64,000 nucleotides of DNA from Campanula takesimana (lineage: Eukaryota > Streptophyta > Magnoliopsida > Asterales > Campanulaceae): the NCBI GenBank assembly GCA_026119855.1, contig JAOWBW010000562.1, forward strand, positions 682,001 through 746,000, read 5' to 3'. Shown piece by piece: positions 53,602 through 64,000 of the stretch. Position 1 is the first letter of the stretch. Each line of letters begins with the position of its first letter. The notes below the pieces were generated by a model. It was given only the letters and a program-made list of their open reading frames with translations, ran no database searches and was not told the DNA's origin. The translations under genes and the position numbers were made by a program.

Positions 53602-55005
53602 TGTTGTTCAAATAGATTCCTAGATCATAGAATTACTTAATCCCAATCATGTTTGCACTTAGGATCCCCCAATTTTATTAGAACCTTTTTAGGTACCCTT
53701 AGGATTCTTTGTGACCAGCACATGTGTATTACAACTCTTCAAAACAAGACAAACCAGCAGAGGAAGCAAATCAGCAGACCAGTAAACAAGTTGCCGATCA
53801 ACTTGCTACACAAGTTGCCGATCAACTTGCTACACAAGTTGCCGATCAACTTATTAAACAAGTTGCCGATCGACTCCATTCTCAACATGCCGATATAATA
53901 GACAGTCCGCACTGTCAGTCAGGTGACATCATTTCATTAAAGTCAACCTTGTTGATTGTCTCTATACTGTTTTATCATAAAGTAGTTTACCTGCTCTGTA
54001 ATGATTACTGCGCCGTCTGACACATAGCTACTTTTAGCTATACTCTGTCTCTACTTGCTTTTGCAGGTAACCGGTTGAGACAAAGGGGTCTTTACCCATC
54101 AGACTTTTGAGGCACGCGTATCTTCGCCATTAATGCCAATGATACTGCATTAAATGCTCCTCACCTACCCAGCTGGAAATTCAAATGTTATCCTTCTTCA
54201 ACAAGCTAAGACATTAACTCCTCCTATAAATAGAGGACTCAGTGCATTGAAGAAGGTTGGTGATTTTAGTGCATTGAAGAGAGTTGGTTGTTTGCAGCAT
54301 TCATTGAAGCTCAAACATTCCGTGTCCAGATAATCATTAGATCATTTAATAGGATATACACTTGTGCACAAACTCAACAACATTGTTAGTATTCCCGAAC
54401 TAGATCATTTTAAGGAATACGTTGTTTGAGTATTTCACACACCCACCTGAGTGAGACAAGTACTTTTGAACTTGCCGCTCAAATACACTTGGTCAGATAT
54501 TTGTTTTATGATTCATTAACTATCTCTAGAATTTAGTCTTTGTATCCGGCAAAGCCGCGCTTGTAATAGACTAGGGATATTTAATAGTGCTCTTAACCCA
54601 AATCCAAGTTCTGACCAAACTTGGTAGAGGACGTAGCAGTATTTACACTGTGAACCTCTCCAAATCCTTGTGTCTCTGTTACTTACTGTCCTTGCCGGTT
54701 GGAACTCTATCACCGGAAAATCATTATTGTTCTTTCTAATTCATCATTATTTCCTTTGACCAATCTCTTGAAACTGCATTGAACTTTTGGAAACAACTTT
54801 GTGTCTAAACTAAGCTCTGAAAATCTTTTATTCACTGATTTTGTGTGAGTTAAAACTAAGTCATATTTACCCGCTGCGCTTACTGATAATAGTTTGCAAA
54901 CTGATAAGTGACTTTGCATTTAAAAGTGTTTCTTTGAAAAAGTTTTAAAAAGGCTATTCACCCCCCCCCCCCTCTAGCCTATTTTCCTACCAATTGGGCC
55001 TAACA
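53602..55005 (+). repeat. 3' LTR of Copia-2
   Basis: 1404 bp, matching 40681-42080 at about 99%. Differences include a longer C run near 54960 and a four-base change close to the 3' end. TATA box at 54225-54231. Confidence 0.95.
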
Positions 55006-55010
55006 CACAA

Positions 55011-55664
55011 TAACCTAATATGATCCGTTGGACATGTAGTGAATGTCTAAAAGAGTCACTTATCCACTCATAAAAATAAGATTTCATTTCTCATTGTTTC
55101 TCCTTCAAATTTTTATGTTTGATTCACTAATTTTCAGATATTTAATTTTACTTTATTAATTATTAAATTAATAATTAATAAATATTAAATTAAAGAGTAA
55201 GTACTTAGATTTGTTTTTTATTTCTGTAAGTCTAGTTCTTAATTAGGGTGTTGTTTGTTATATGCAATTTATGTTTGTGTATATATTTTGCATTGTGTAT
55301 TGACAACTTGGTCATTATTAGATCTCTTTCTCTCGTTGTTGAGAGTCTTTGTTTTTCTCCTAATTGATACCGTTGTTTTTCTCACCTCGTTGAAAGTCAT
55401 AAATTTTTAAGATTATTTACTAAATGAAAAGTATATGTTATCAAATATACCGCTATCAACCTTCAAAAAAAAATAAAAAAATACTGCTATCAAAGGCTGA
55501 GGATGGAGGATTGAGTTTTCCCGATCTATAGTTGTTCAATCTTGTCATGCTTGGGAAGTTTAGTTGACGATTTATAGCCGACCCGATGTCTTGGTTTATC
55601 GAGTACTCAACGTCATCTTTTCCCGAAGTGAATTTTGTGAATGCCAATACAGGGCAGTGTTAAA
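55011..55664. other. Intergenic, no gene recognised
   Basis: AT-rich. From 55564 a plus-strand open frame runs up to the solo LTR and, ignoring the LTR and one TSD copy, continues to about 59190, but the translation matches nothing I know. Confidence 0.4.
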
Positions 55665-57966
55665 GTTATTGACACGCCCCCAAGTCCCGGGATTCCCTAA
55701 TAGAACCTCGAACCTGGTGCGCGTGACTAACAAGAAACGAGAAACTGAATGACACCTGATTAATTCAACTGACATCATATATATACTCAAGAGAAACGAG
55801 CTAAGATAGCTCACAACGAGTTCTATACCAAGAAATTTAAACCAAATGGTTGTACACAGCGGAAAACATGCCTAGCACATACGCTGGCATTACAAGAACA
55901 CTATACAAGTCTACCCAATATATTGATTCTAAACAACTGATACAAGATCGTCCTCACCAAATACTGGAAAGGATAACAATCCCCAAACAAGAACAACCTG
56001 CCAAGTAGGCCCTTGCTAAGTCGAGCCTCACAACGTATTACCACTTGCTTTCCTGGGGGGGGGAACAAATAAACAAGGAACGGGGTGAGATAAATCTCAG
56101 TAAGTTACTAGATACAAGTACATAGCATGTTATCATGTAATCATGCAAATCAAGAAGATTATCAAGTAATCATGCTCAAGATGTCATCAAGTAATAAGTA
56201 TATGAGAGGCTAAGCCAACTCATCAAGTAAATAGCACATAAGGCTAAACTAACACGTTACAAAGGATATTCCAACCTTATTCCTCCCAAGTAAACCATTG
56301 TTGTTGTTGCTTATTGCAGTTGACAAATCACGATCAATCAAGTTGCTGCTGTGCAGTACATAAGAGGACCCGGTAACCAGTGTCACTAACAAGAACAAGA
56401 TTCACGAGGTGTTCACGAGTTTTAGCATTCACTTTTATCAGGCGTATTGCTCTAATAAAGAAGCTATGCCCTTACTATGGACTGTAGTAAGGGGTCAAGC
56501 GCAGATACATAGGCACCCGATTATCACTTTGGCTCCAGCCTCATGATAAGCGTAAACCTATACATCTCCGAGCAAGCAAGGTGACCAGCTGGACTCACAC
56601 AAGAATGCACAAGTAGATGTTTACTTGAACTACAAAAGTATAGAACTAAGTCCAAAAGTAATGGACTAGCTCTTCATGAACCATGTAATTATGTGCTCAC
56701 CAAATACAAGTATACGTATGATATATTTGCAAATACAAATCAGTATAACAATGGCACATAATGTGTCCACGTAACACAATCAAGCCAAATTAGAGTCTAT
56801 TAATAACAGACCCCAACCAAGTAGTAGGGTATGTCATTTTATGTCACTTTGTCATATGCCATATTTGCACGTACATATTCATATAACCTTTAACAGACTA
56901 ATGTGTCTATCACGATACCCTTACTTTCGAGTAGAGCACAACATCTTAGACTCTAAGCGCGTAGTCGAATAGGTCGTATTGTACCTAGTCACAATCATAT
57001 CTCGCGTATATGTATCGTTAATAATCGAATACATTTTCCAACACATATTGTGTTCTATAATCATTGTTTTATGAATTATCTTCATATTACACTAGTCCCT
57101 CATTCTTTAGGAACTCAACTCAAGAACAAGATATCTTCTTTATACTTTATATACTTCATTGAGTATATACACGACTAAAACCAAGTACTAGAACATTAGT
57201 GCTTGTTCATAGCACTTTCAATACACGCGTATTAGATTCAAGTATGTCTTAGAGTTGTTCATTTTCTATCTAGTTCCATATTCTAACTCTTTGGTTCATA
57301 CCATATATCAAGTATCAAGTAGTCAACAAGCCACATTCTATCAAGTTGTTATGTGCAAAATTTGCACATACACAACAAGAATAGTTCTAACACGTTAGTG
57401 CTTGTTCATAGCACTTTCAAGTTCATTACCATACCCATGTATTGGTTTCAAGTCATGTACAAGATTTTATCATCTTACATTCAAGTTCTCAATCCACTTC
57501 TATGGATGTTCAAGACATGTACAAGAATTAATTATCTTATACTCAAGTTATTATTCCAATCTTTGGATATTCAAGTCATGTACAAAATTTAATTGTCTTA
57601 TACTTCAAGTTCAAGCTAAGTAGATGAGTTATACATCTCATACTTACAAGTTTTTAATCCTATACTTTGGATGTTCAAGCTCAAGACATTGTTCTAGTGC
57701 CCCTAAGGTGCACAAACATTGGTTTCAAGACACATATAACATATTAGTGCTTGTTCTTAGCACTTTCAAGACATTTAAAAGAGTTCTTACTCTTAGGCTC
57801 AAATTATCTATTCAAATCATTGAATAATCATGTTCAAGACCAAGTTCTGATGTCCCTAAGGTGTCACAACACTTGCTAGGACATCTTATACTAAGGATAT
57901 ATACCTCAATTGGGGTTATTTTCAACTTATACAAACTTTAAACAAGCTTTTTATTTTTCAGGGCCC

Positions 57967-58079
57967 CCGGGCGGGCGCTCAAAATGGATCGGGCGGCCGC
58001 ACACTAGCAGGTGAATCCTTTGAAAAACATTCCAGAAAGATGGGCGGTCGCCCAATAAATTTTGTGCGGTCGCACACTG
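57967..58079. repeat. Divergent GC-rich module in 3.4-kb solo LTR
   Basis: CCGGGCGGGCGCTC and TCGGGCGGCCGCAC form one pair, TGGGCGGTCGCCC and TGCGGTCGCAC another, with CCAGAAAG between. The architecture matches 29603-29708 with drifted motifs. Confidence 0.6.
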
Positions 58080-58135
58080 CACATTTCTGGCCAATGCTCA
58101 TTTCTTTTCCAGGTTGAATAATTCTCCGTCCCAAG

Positions 58136-58545
58136 CGTAGGAGTATACTTTTACTAATACTTATACACTACCTAGGAGTACTTAGCACACCCAGGACACT
58201 ATTTCAAGCTCAATTCATTTCTTTTACCGTCCCATAAATAATAGGATAATTTTCTTTTATTCCATTTAAATATTTCACCGTCCCAAAAGTACGAGTATAA
58301 TTTTCTAATATACTAATATACTCATTTAGGGATACTTCCATTCATTTCCCCGTACCACAAATAATGGTACAATTTTTCTAATAATATTTAAATCAAGTTA
58401 ATATTTTGCCGTCCCAAATTTAGGAGTATAATTATACTAACATATTCCCAGGTTCAAACACATCAAGAAGGATTCTTTCACTTGTTCCACGAATTGACTA
58501 TCAACATAGTAATACTCCTTTCGTCCCAAAATTACAAGTATCACA
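58136..58545. repeat. Six dispersed CCGTCCCAAA..AGTATAA motifs in solo LTR
   Basis: Copies start near 58136, 58227, 58278, 58350, 58409 and 58521, each about 22 bp (CCGTCCCAAANNTANGAGTA). Spacing is irregular (50-110 bp), so this is not a simple tandem array. Confidence 0.65.
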
Positions 58546-59257
58546 AAAATCATTCAAATCACGAAATTAACAAGAACAAGTATCAAGAATAACATATAGG
58601 CATGTTATTACAAGTAAGGGAGAGCTAGTGACTTACCTAGTCCAAAATCAAATTCACCCAAACTAATTTCTGTTCGGCAGGAAATGCTCTACTCACCGCC
58701 CTGATCATTTATGCGAAGTCGGATTTTCAAACAGAGACATAATTAAGCGAGAGGAGTCGAGAATAGGGTAAACCCTAACTTTTATTTTCTGAGACAGAGG
58801 AAAGTACAAGAGAGTTGGGGAAGAAATCACCCAGAGAAAAAGGCAAACACCAATTTTTATCCTTTCAAGTTTCCAAGAATTGTAATTTGGCCCCTCAAGC
58901 TTCAACTTTAACAAAAAGGCCCATTCAAGTTTCAATTTGAGCATTTTAGCCCCTAAACTTTATTTTTCACAAATGACCCTAATGTTCCAACTTTGAACAC
59001 TTAGGACCTAAACTTGCTCAATTAGTTAAATAATTAACTCAAATAAAATAGCATATAAATATGCAAGTCAAAAATTTGACAGGAATTAGGACGGGCGTTA
59101 CAGTTATACTTGGAGAGATATTTGCTTGTATCATACTTGTGTAAACAGAGAACCGATAGTCCGACGAAAAGCCTATTTGATAGCTGATAGTTTGTCACGA
59201 GCTGCTAGATTATTTAATACCTTTTGTATTTGGGGACTCTTCTCACCACTTTATATA

Positions 59258-59518
59258 CTCCCTTTGTCCCATACCAAACGGCGGCACAGTTTGACTTTTT
59301 TTGGTCAATTAAGTCAATTTTTTTTATCATAATTTTATGAATATCTAAGTATTTCTATGATATTCTAAAAATTATTATTGTTTCACTATTAGAAATACTA
59401 TCATTAACAAATTTTAAAATTGTATAGAGAGATTTAGATATTCATAAAATTATGGTCAAATATTGACTCAGTTGACAAAAAAAGTCAAACTGTGCCATTT
59501 GATATGGGACGGAGGGAG
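59258..59518. mobile_element. Stowaway MITE
   Basis: CTCCCTTTGTCCCATACCAA and TTGATATGGGACGGAGGGAG are flanked by TA (59256-59257, 59519-59520). Long inner complementarity around AGTTTGACTTTTTTTGGTCAA. Confidence 0.92.
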
Positions 59519-60442
59519 TATGTGCTATTAATATAATTTATTTTCTTTCAAAAAATAATAGTAATAAACTACAAGAATTTCATTTATGTGGAATGCAAAA
59601 TACGTATAAAGCAAATAAATAGGGTTTCATTAAATACTTTTTTACCATTAATAGTTGATTATCTACCTAAAATGGATAAAGTAATGGCAGTCACGGTTAC
59701 GAACTTTCAAAGAAACCGCCGGGAGGACAGTTGACAACGATTACGATTGTTGTCTTCTTCCTGGTTGGCTGGGTTTCGGTTACCTTCTTGTTTCCTTCCA
59801 AACCGTAATATTATATTCCATTTATTTAATTTAAATTAACTTAATTTCCTATTCTGCTTAAATATGATATCATCATCTTTATTTATATTCAAATACCCCG
59901 ATCAAATCTCGAATACCCCATTTTTTTCAGCCTCTGTCTATTTCTTTGTGGTTGACCGGTTTCAGTTGAATGGGTTGCCTCAGGTAAGCTTTTGAATTGG
60001 GCCCTTTGACTTTTTATTTCCAAAATTCTTGAATTGATTTCATTAAATTATGCTGAGTTTATCTTTAGGTTGATTATATACTGAGATATGTTAATTTTTA
60101 AACACTGTTGCAGGAATGAATGAATTGTGAATTTGAATCTTGGTGATTTGTTTTTGGGGTTTGGTGGGTTCACTATATATTTGTGAAATTGAATCTGGTA
60201 ATTTCTTTTTGCGGGGTTTGGTGATACTAATTTGAATCTTGGTGATTTCTTTGGTGGGTTTTACGTTAGATTTATTGATTCATTATTTTGATTCATGGGT
60301 TTGTATAGCTGATTGGTCATACCTAAGTTCATTGTGAGAACAAGATCAATGTTGCAGTCTTCACATTGAAAACTGCAATTTTGATTGTGCTTTGAGCATT
60401 CAAGTTTGGTAATTGGTATTGGTTTGGACTGAAATCAAAATT
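59519..60442 (+). promoter_or_regulatory. 5' flank and leader of CorA-like gene, likely UTR intron
   Basis: A CAG|GTAAGC donor (GT at 59984) and a TTGCAG acceptor (ending 60113) suggest a 130-bp intron in the 5' UTR. The promoter lies upstream, but no distinct TATA box can be assigned. Confidence 0.45.
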
Positions 60443-63400
60443 ATGGAAATGAGCATGAGAGTACATGTTGATGGGGAGGGAGAAGAATTGGACGGAGAAC
60501 CATCGGCCGGTGCTCTTCTTGATGATACTCGATATCTCCGGACACGTTACTCCGGTGCTGTTCGACTAAAGGCTTATATATTTGATGGTCTTGGGAATTA
60601 TTATAATAAAGAATGGGATCTTGCCCAAGGTAATGGCAAAGAGTTTTGTTGGTATCACGTTGAGATTCCCAAAGGGAACCAGAAACTATCCCAATCTGCA
60701 CAATATCTCATTGATGTTCTTTGTCCTCCATTGAAACTGCAAGACATTCTTTCACTTGTTAGCAATGGACCCTTTTGTGGTCAAATTGACGGTGCACTTG
60801 TGTTCAGGGTTAATTCACCTGGCCCCGCCTCAAGCAAATTTACTTTCAGAATAGCTGCTAGAGTTACTGAGCATTCGGTAATTACTGTTTCGTTAGGTCG
60901 AGTACCCAGATTAGGGTTTTCACCAGCGAATCAATCTCTTCTTTCTGATGTTCCGAGCGTGGAAAGTCCTAATTATGTGTTAGGGGAGCAAAAGGAAAGG
61001 GGTGGGACTGTAATTGGGGAGCATGTTCTTGATTTTTTGTTGACAATGAATCACTCTGAGGAGGCTGACAATCCGGTACCGAAATCCATATCGAATCTTG
61101 TTGTTCACATTGTTGACACACATGTGGATCACCTCCAGGACATGCTCACCAAGCTTGAGATGGAGTTGGATTCTGTGGAGATTGAACTGGATAAAGGTAA
61201 ACACCAATATCTGCATTTCCCCCCTTCATATAACTGTTCATACATCAAAGACTTGCCAATTGAGTCTTCAATAGTAGCTCTTAATTTTATTTAACAGAAG
61301 ATGTTTGTATGCTCAAGCAAATGCAGATTTTCTTTTTTCCTTGTGGACGATGTGATACTTTCATTTAGGAGTGTTGTTCTGATGATTAGAACCTTCTATG
61401 CACATTTATACGTGTGATCTTTAGCTTTGATATTACATCGTGTTATTAGTTGTTTGCTTGTAGCTACTCAAAAAAGAATTATCCATATGACGGAACATAA
61501 CATATACAAAATTTTAGCTCCTCACTTTAAGCTGGCTGGTTAAAGAAGAAAACATTTTTTCATAAAAGATTTATGGTCATTGGTTTTTTGATTTCTTAGA
61601 TAATCCATAGTTGTTCCGTATGGTCATTTCATTTGAAGTGCAGCGTTCTCACTTTTGGCCTTTCTTTACAAGAGAGAGCTCTTTCATTCTTGACATAAAT
61701 CTTTATTGGTCTAGTCCTCTTTTAAGCCTTGTGTTAGTGAAAATGGACGGGTAGTTTGGTCGATACCTGATTTGGCAATGCATCCCTGAAAGCCCAAATT
61801 TTAAGATGATGTTGACAGAGCAGATGATCCTGGGAGATGCTTAATAAATCCAGCCACAGGAATAAAATATGAAGAAAAAAAAAAGTAATGTAAGCAATAG
61901 GAACAAGTGTAGCCATGATTGGATTTTGTGAATGAGATGAAGGTTTTCTGGATGGATATATAATTTACATACGCAGGCTGTCGATGGAATCAACTGCTTT
62001 CTCACTTTTGTTTTCATTTTAGCATATGTACAAAACGAAATCTTTGTTGGGCACATGATTCAGTTCAAAATTTTGGCAAAAGGAATGAGGACTTACTTAT
62101 TGATTGTTTAGTCCTCCATCGTGTGAGCCAGACGTTCGCGCCGCAGACTTTATGATTTTACATCTTGGACCATGATCAATTCATTCATATTTACTTTCAT
62201 ATGAGTCTTATACAATATGCAACAAACTTCTCCTTTTGCAACCACGTAAAAATACACTTCTGTGAGTTTCTACTTACTACTACCAAAGTGATTGTAATAG
62301 CCTATCATCTATAGCTATCCCCGAAATCAGATTAAGCTGTAAACGTGGAATATAACAAACATCCTTCAGACCAAACCAAAGTGCAGCCACCATTAGTGTT
62401 TTTTAAGTATGAGTGAATTAATACATTTTGGACTTTGGAGAATTAGCTGAAAGGGATTGGGACTAGCATTTCCTGGCTTATATCATCTTAAGGATAGGAT
62501 CGAGGTTCGAGGCTAACGAGTCAGTTTTTTCCATAGGGTATCAGTCAGTGAGCAACTTTTTGTCACTTTAGGGATTTTAGGAAGTAGATTCTGTTCAAAG
62601 CACAAGCAATTCTTACCCAATCTTCACAACATGGTCGTTTATTTGTTACTTGATTCAAGCTAGGGATTTTTGATTAACTCTTCTTGAATCTGGTGAGAAT
62701 TTTAAACAAGAGACTCCAAATCAGTTGCGAGTTGGGTTTATGCATCGTTGTGTCTGTGTGTTGGACGGGAGCCTGGTCTTGTAAGCTGCAAATTTCTTTT
62801 TCTTTCTACATTAATTGACCTGAAATTGGGATGAATCTAATACAGTGTTAAAAAGAAAAGAAACTTCTATTCTTATGCTATACTATCGCTCATCATGTCT
62901 GTATAGATCTTTGCTGATTCCAGCCACACGCACGAATGTGTTAAGAAAGTGACGCATTTGGAGCTCTTATTGTTAGACTTTTCCAGTATTATTAATATTA
63001 TTTATTCTCTCTGTTCCAACGTTAGCTTAATTTTTTATACATGATCGTGTACAAAATATTCCACTTATTTGGAGCTCGTATTGAAGAATAATTTCTTCAA
63101 ATCAAAGTATAATCTGCGTATAACTATGCTTTGTTCCACTAAAAAATCCACAACATTAACTTACAACCTGATGATGAGAAGCTCAAAATGAGTTCTGACT
63201 TCTAAGTATTACTCCCTCCGTACCAAAATGATCTTCGCATTTGACTATTCAAACTTTTTAAGGATATAGATACTTGTTTCACTAGACATGTTGTGTTTAT
63301 ACACATTTAAGCCTAAATTGTAGAAATGATAAGAATTTTTTGGGACAAGGAAACATGGCAAATGAGAAGATCATTTTGGGACAGAGGGAGTATTACATTG

Positions 63401-64000
63401 GTTTGCTGCGTTTTTCAATCACTATCCCTTTTCAACACTCAGCCCATTATTAAGATAATTCAGCTCCCCAGCTTTTCCCCTGCCACACCAAAAATCCTTG
63501 TTATATCCACCTTTTCCGGGGTAGTTAGTTTTGTTTTTTCTCTATCTCCTGTGTGTTTTTCATAAGTCACCTGTATTAGAGAATTATAATCCTTTTTATA
63601 AGTACTTAAGTCTGCAATGTTTTACAAAGAAAATGTTAAACACACGTCCGCTCATAAACAATTAGTGCTTGTTTAACATAAAGGAAATTATGATTCCTTT
63701 CCATGCTATTTGCCTTATCAATCATGAAATGCAGTTTGTATTACGGAGTAAAATACTATGAGTATAGTCATTGTTGCATACCAAATGAGTGCGTAGAGCA
63801 TTAAATATACTATGCATGAGCTTTCAGCTTACTAAACATCTGACCAACAACTATTTCGATCTTTTGCTGAGAAGATGTATGTATCTTTGATTTCACTCTT
63901 TAACGGTCTTATGCTGAGAAATCGTTTATGATTGCAGGGGGTTTTGCTTTGAAGAAACAAATGCTTGATGATAGAAGATTCCCCAAAATGCATCTTGACT
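60443..64000 (+). CDS. CorA-like magnesium transporter family protein, 5' part
   Basis: Exon 1 is 60443-61196 (251 codons plus 1 nt). Intron 1 is 61197-63937 (GT-AG, 2.7 kb). Exon 2 starts at 63938 and runs past the window edge. Exon 1 starts MEMSMRVHVDG and includes LDDTRYLRTRYSGAVRLKAY and a C-terminal helix DHLQDMLTKLEMELDSVE. Exon 2 continues GGFALKKQMLDDRRFPKMHL. This matches the plant CorA-like family represented by Arabidopsis AT2G42950, whose members end in two transmembrane helices with a GMN-type motif (beyond this window). The family resembles CorA Mg2+ channels, but transport by these plant members is not well established. The start is the first ATG in the frame. A Stowaway sits in intron 1. 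Confidence 0.85.
63212..63390. mobile_element. Stowaway MITE (family B) in CorA-like intron 1
   Basis: CTCCCTCCGTACCAAAATGA and TCATTTTGGGACAGAGGGAG with TA at 63210-63211 and 63391-63392; 179 bp. Same family as 16308-16483 and 21535-21689. The rest of the intron (61197-63937) shows no feature. Confidence 0.9.

Larger units (their letters stand above)
40681..55005 (+). mobile_element. SIRE/Maximus-like Copia element (Copia-2), 14.3 kb
   Basis: LTRs at 40681-42080 and 53602-55005 bound a Met-tRNA primer site, a large gag, a pol broken by stops and a deletion, a long extra ORF and a polypurine tract. A perfect TSD CACAA flanks it (40676-40680, 55006-55010). The LTRs differ by about ten substitutions and a few indels, so insertion is recent but older than Copia-1. 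Large gag, an extra ORF after pol and the integrase/RT sequence style indicate the Sirevirus (SIRE/Maximus) lineage. It cannot move on its own because its reverse transcriptase lacks the catalytic block. Confidence 0.95.
55670..59102 (-). mobile_element. Solo LTR, 3.4 kb, probable Ty3/Gypsy
   Basis: On the minus strand it reads TGTAACGCCCGTCC...GGGGGCGTGTCA. A perfect TSD GTTAT flanks it (55665-55669 and 59103-59107). There is no gag or pol. It shares sequence blocks with the LTR-like block at 5905-8014, has a GC-rich module (57967-58079), loosely repeated CAAGTCATGTACAAG units (57340-57800) and six CCGTCCCAAA-like motifs (58136-58530). Size and TGTAACGCCC/TGTCACGACCC-type starts fit large Ty3/Gypsy LTRs, but the superfamily is inferred. 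Confidence 0.85.

Noticed and set aside
55564..59196. Open frame that continues across the solo LTR if the LTR is ignored
   Set aside because: About 65 codons with no recognisable motif; may be chance.

Overview
This is a window of nuclear DNA from a flowering plant, most likely a eudicot. It is AT-rich, its genes carry GT-AG introns, and it is dense in Stowaway MITEs, hAT and Mutator-type elements, solo LTRs and two complete Ty1/Copia retrotransposons. The species cannot be named from the sequence alone.

Host genes. Three are well supported. (1) A two-exon minus-strand gene at 4256-4574 encodes a 77-residue TAXIMIN-type cysteine-rich signalling peptide. (2) A 16-exon plus-strand gene at 12414-22742 encodes a 568-residue SET-domain protein lysine methyltransferase of the Rubisco LSMT/SETD3-like family; all exons join in frame. 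(3) The first coding exon (60443-61196) and the start of the second (63938 onward) belong to a CorA-like magnesium transporter family protein that runs off the right edge. A fragment of a WAK/LRK10L-type receptor kinase gene lies at 8015-8310 (minus), and a weak 87-residue two-exon candidate lies at 37615-37972 (minus).

Layout. 1-4.2 kb: AT-rich intergenic DNA with a tandem duplication, a hairpin element, a TIR element full of a TTTACACGAAA motif, and a SINE with a 15-bp target-site duplication (TSD). 4.2-5.4 kb: TAXIMIN gene with a hAT element about 170 bp upstream of its start codon. 5.6-11.1 kb: a large foldback element whose arms carry arrays of a ~31-bp unit; between the arms are an LTR-like block, the receptor-kinase fragment and a CACTA-like end. 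11.1-22.7 kb: SET gene, with Stowaways in six introns and a stacked nest in intron 10. 23-28.7 kb: solo LTR, Mutator-type element, and a hAT holding a Stowaway that holds a solo LTR. 28.7-37.3 kb: intact Copia element (Copia-1) with seemingly identical LTRs. 37.3-40.7 kb: weak gene, MITEs, hAT. 40.7-55.0 kb: a 14.3-kb SIRE/Maximus-like Copia element (Copia-2), defective in pol, with a large extra ORF behind its own promoter-like region. 55.7-59.1 kb: a 3.4-kb solo LTR. 59.1-64 kb: CorA-like gene.

Most boundaries rest on TSDs read directly: 5 bp for LTR elements, 8 bp for hAT, 9 bp for Mutator-type, TA for Stowaway. The signals that no single family explains are a GC-rich paired module (GGCGGGCGCC-like) recurring in LTRs of several otherwise different families, and a TGCCGAT heptamer spread through coding and non-coding parts of the SIRE-like element.
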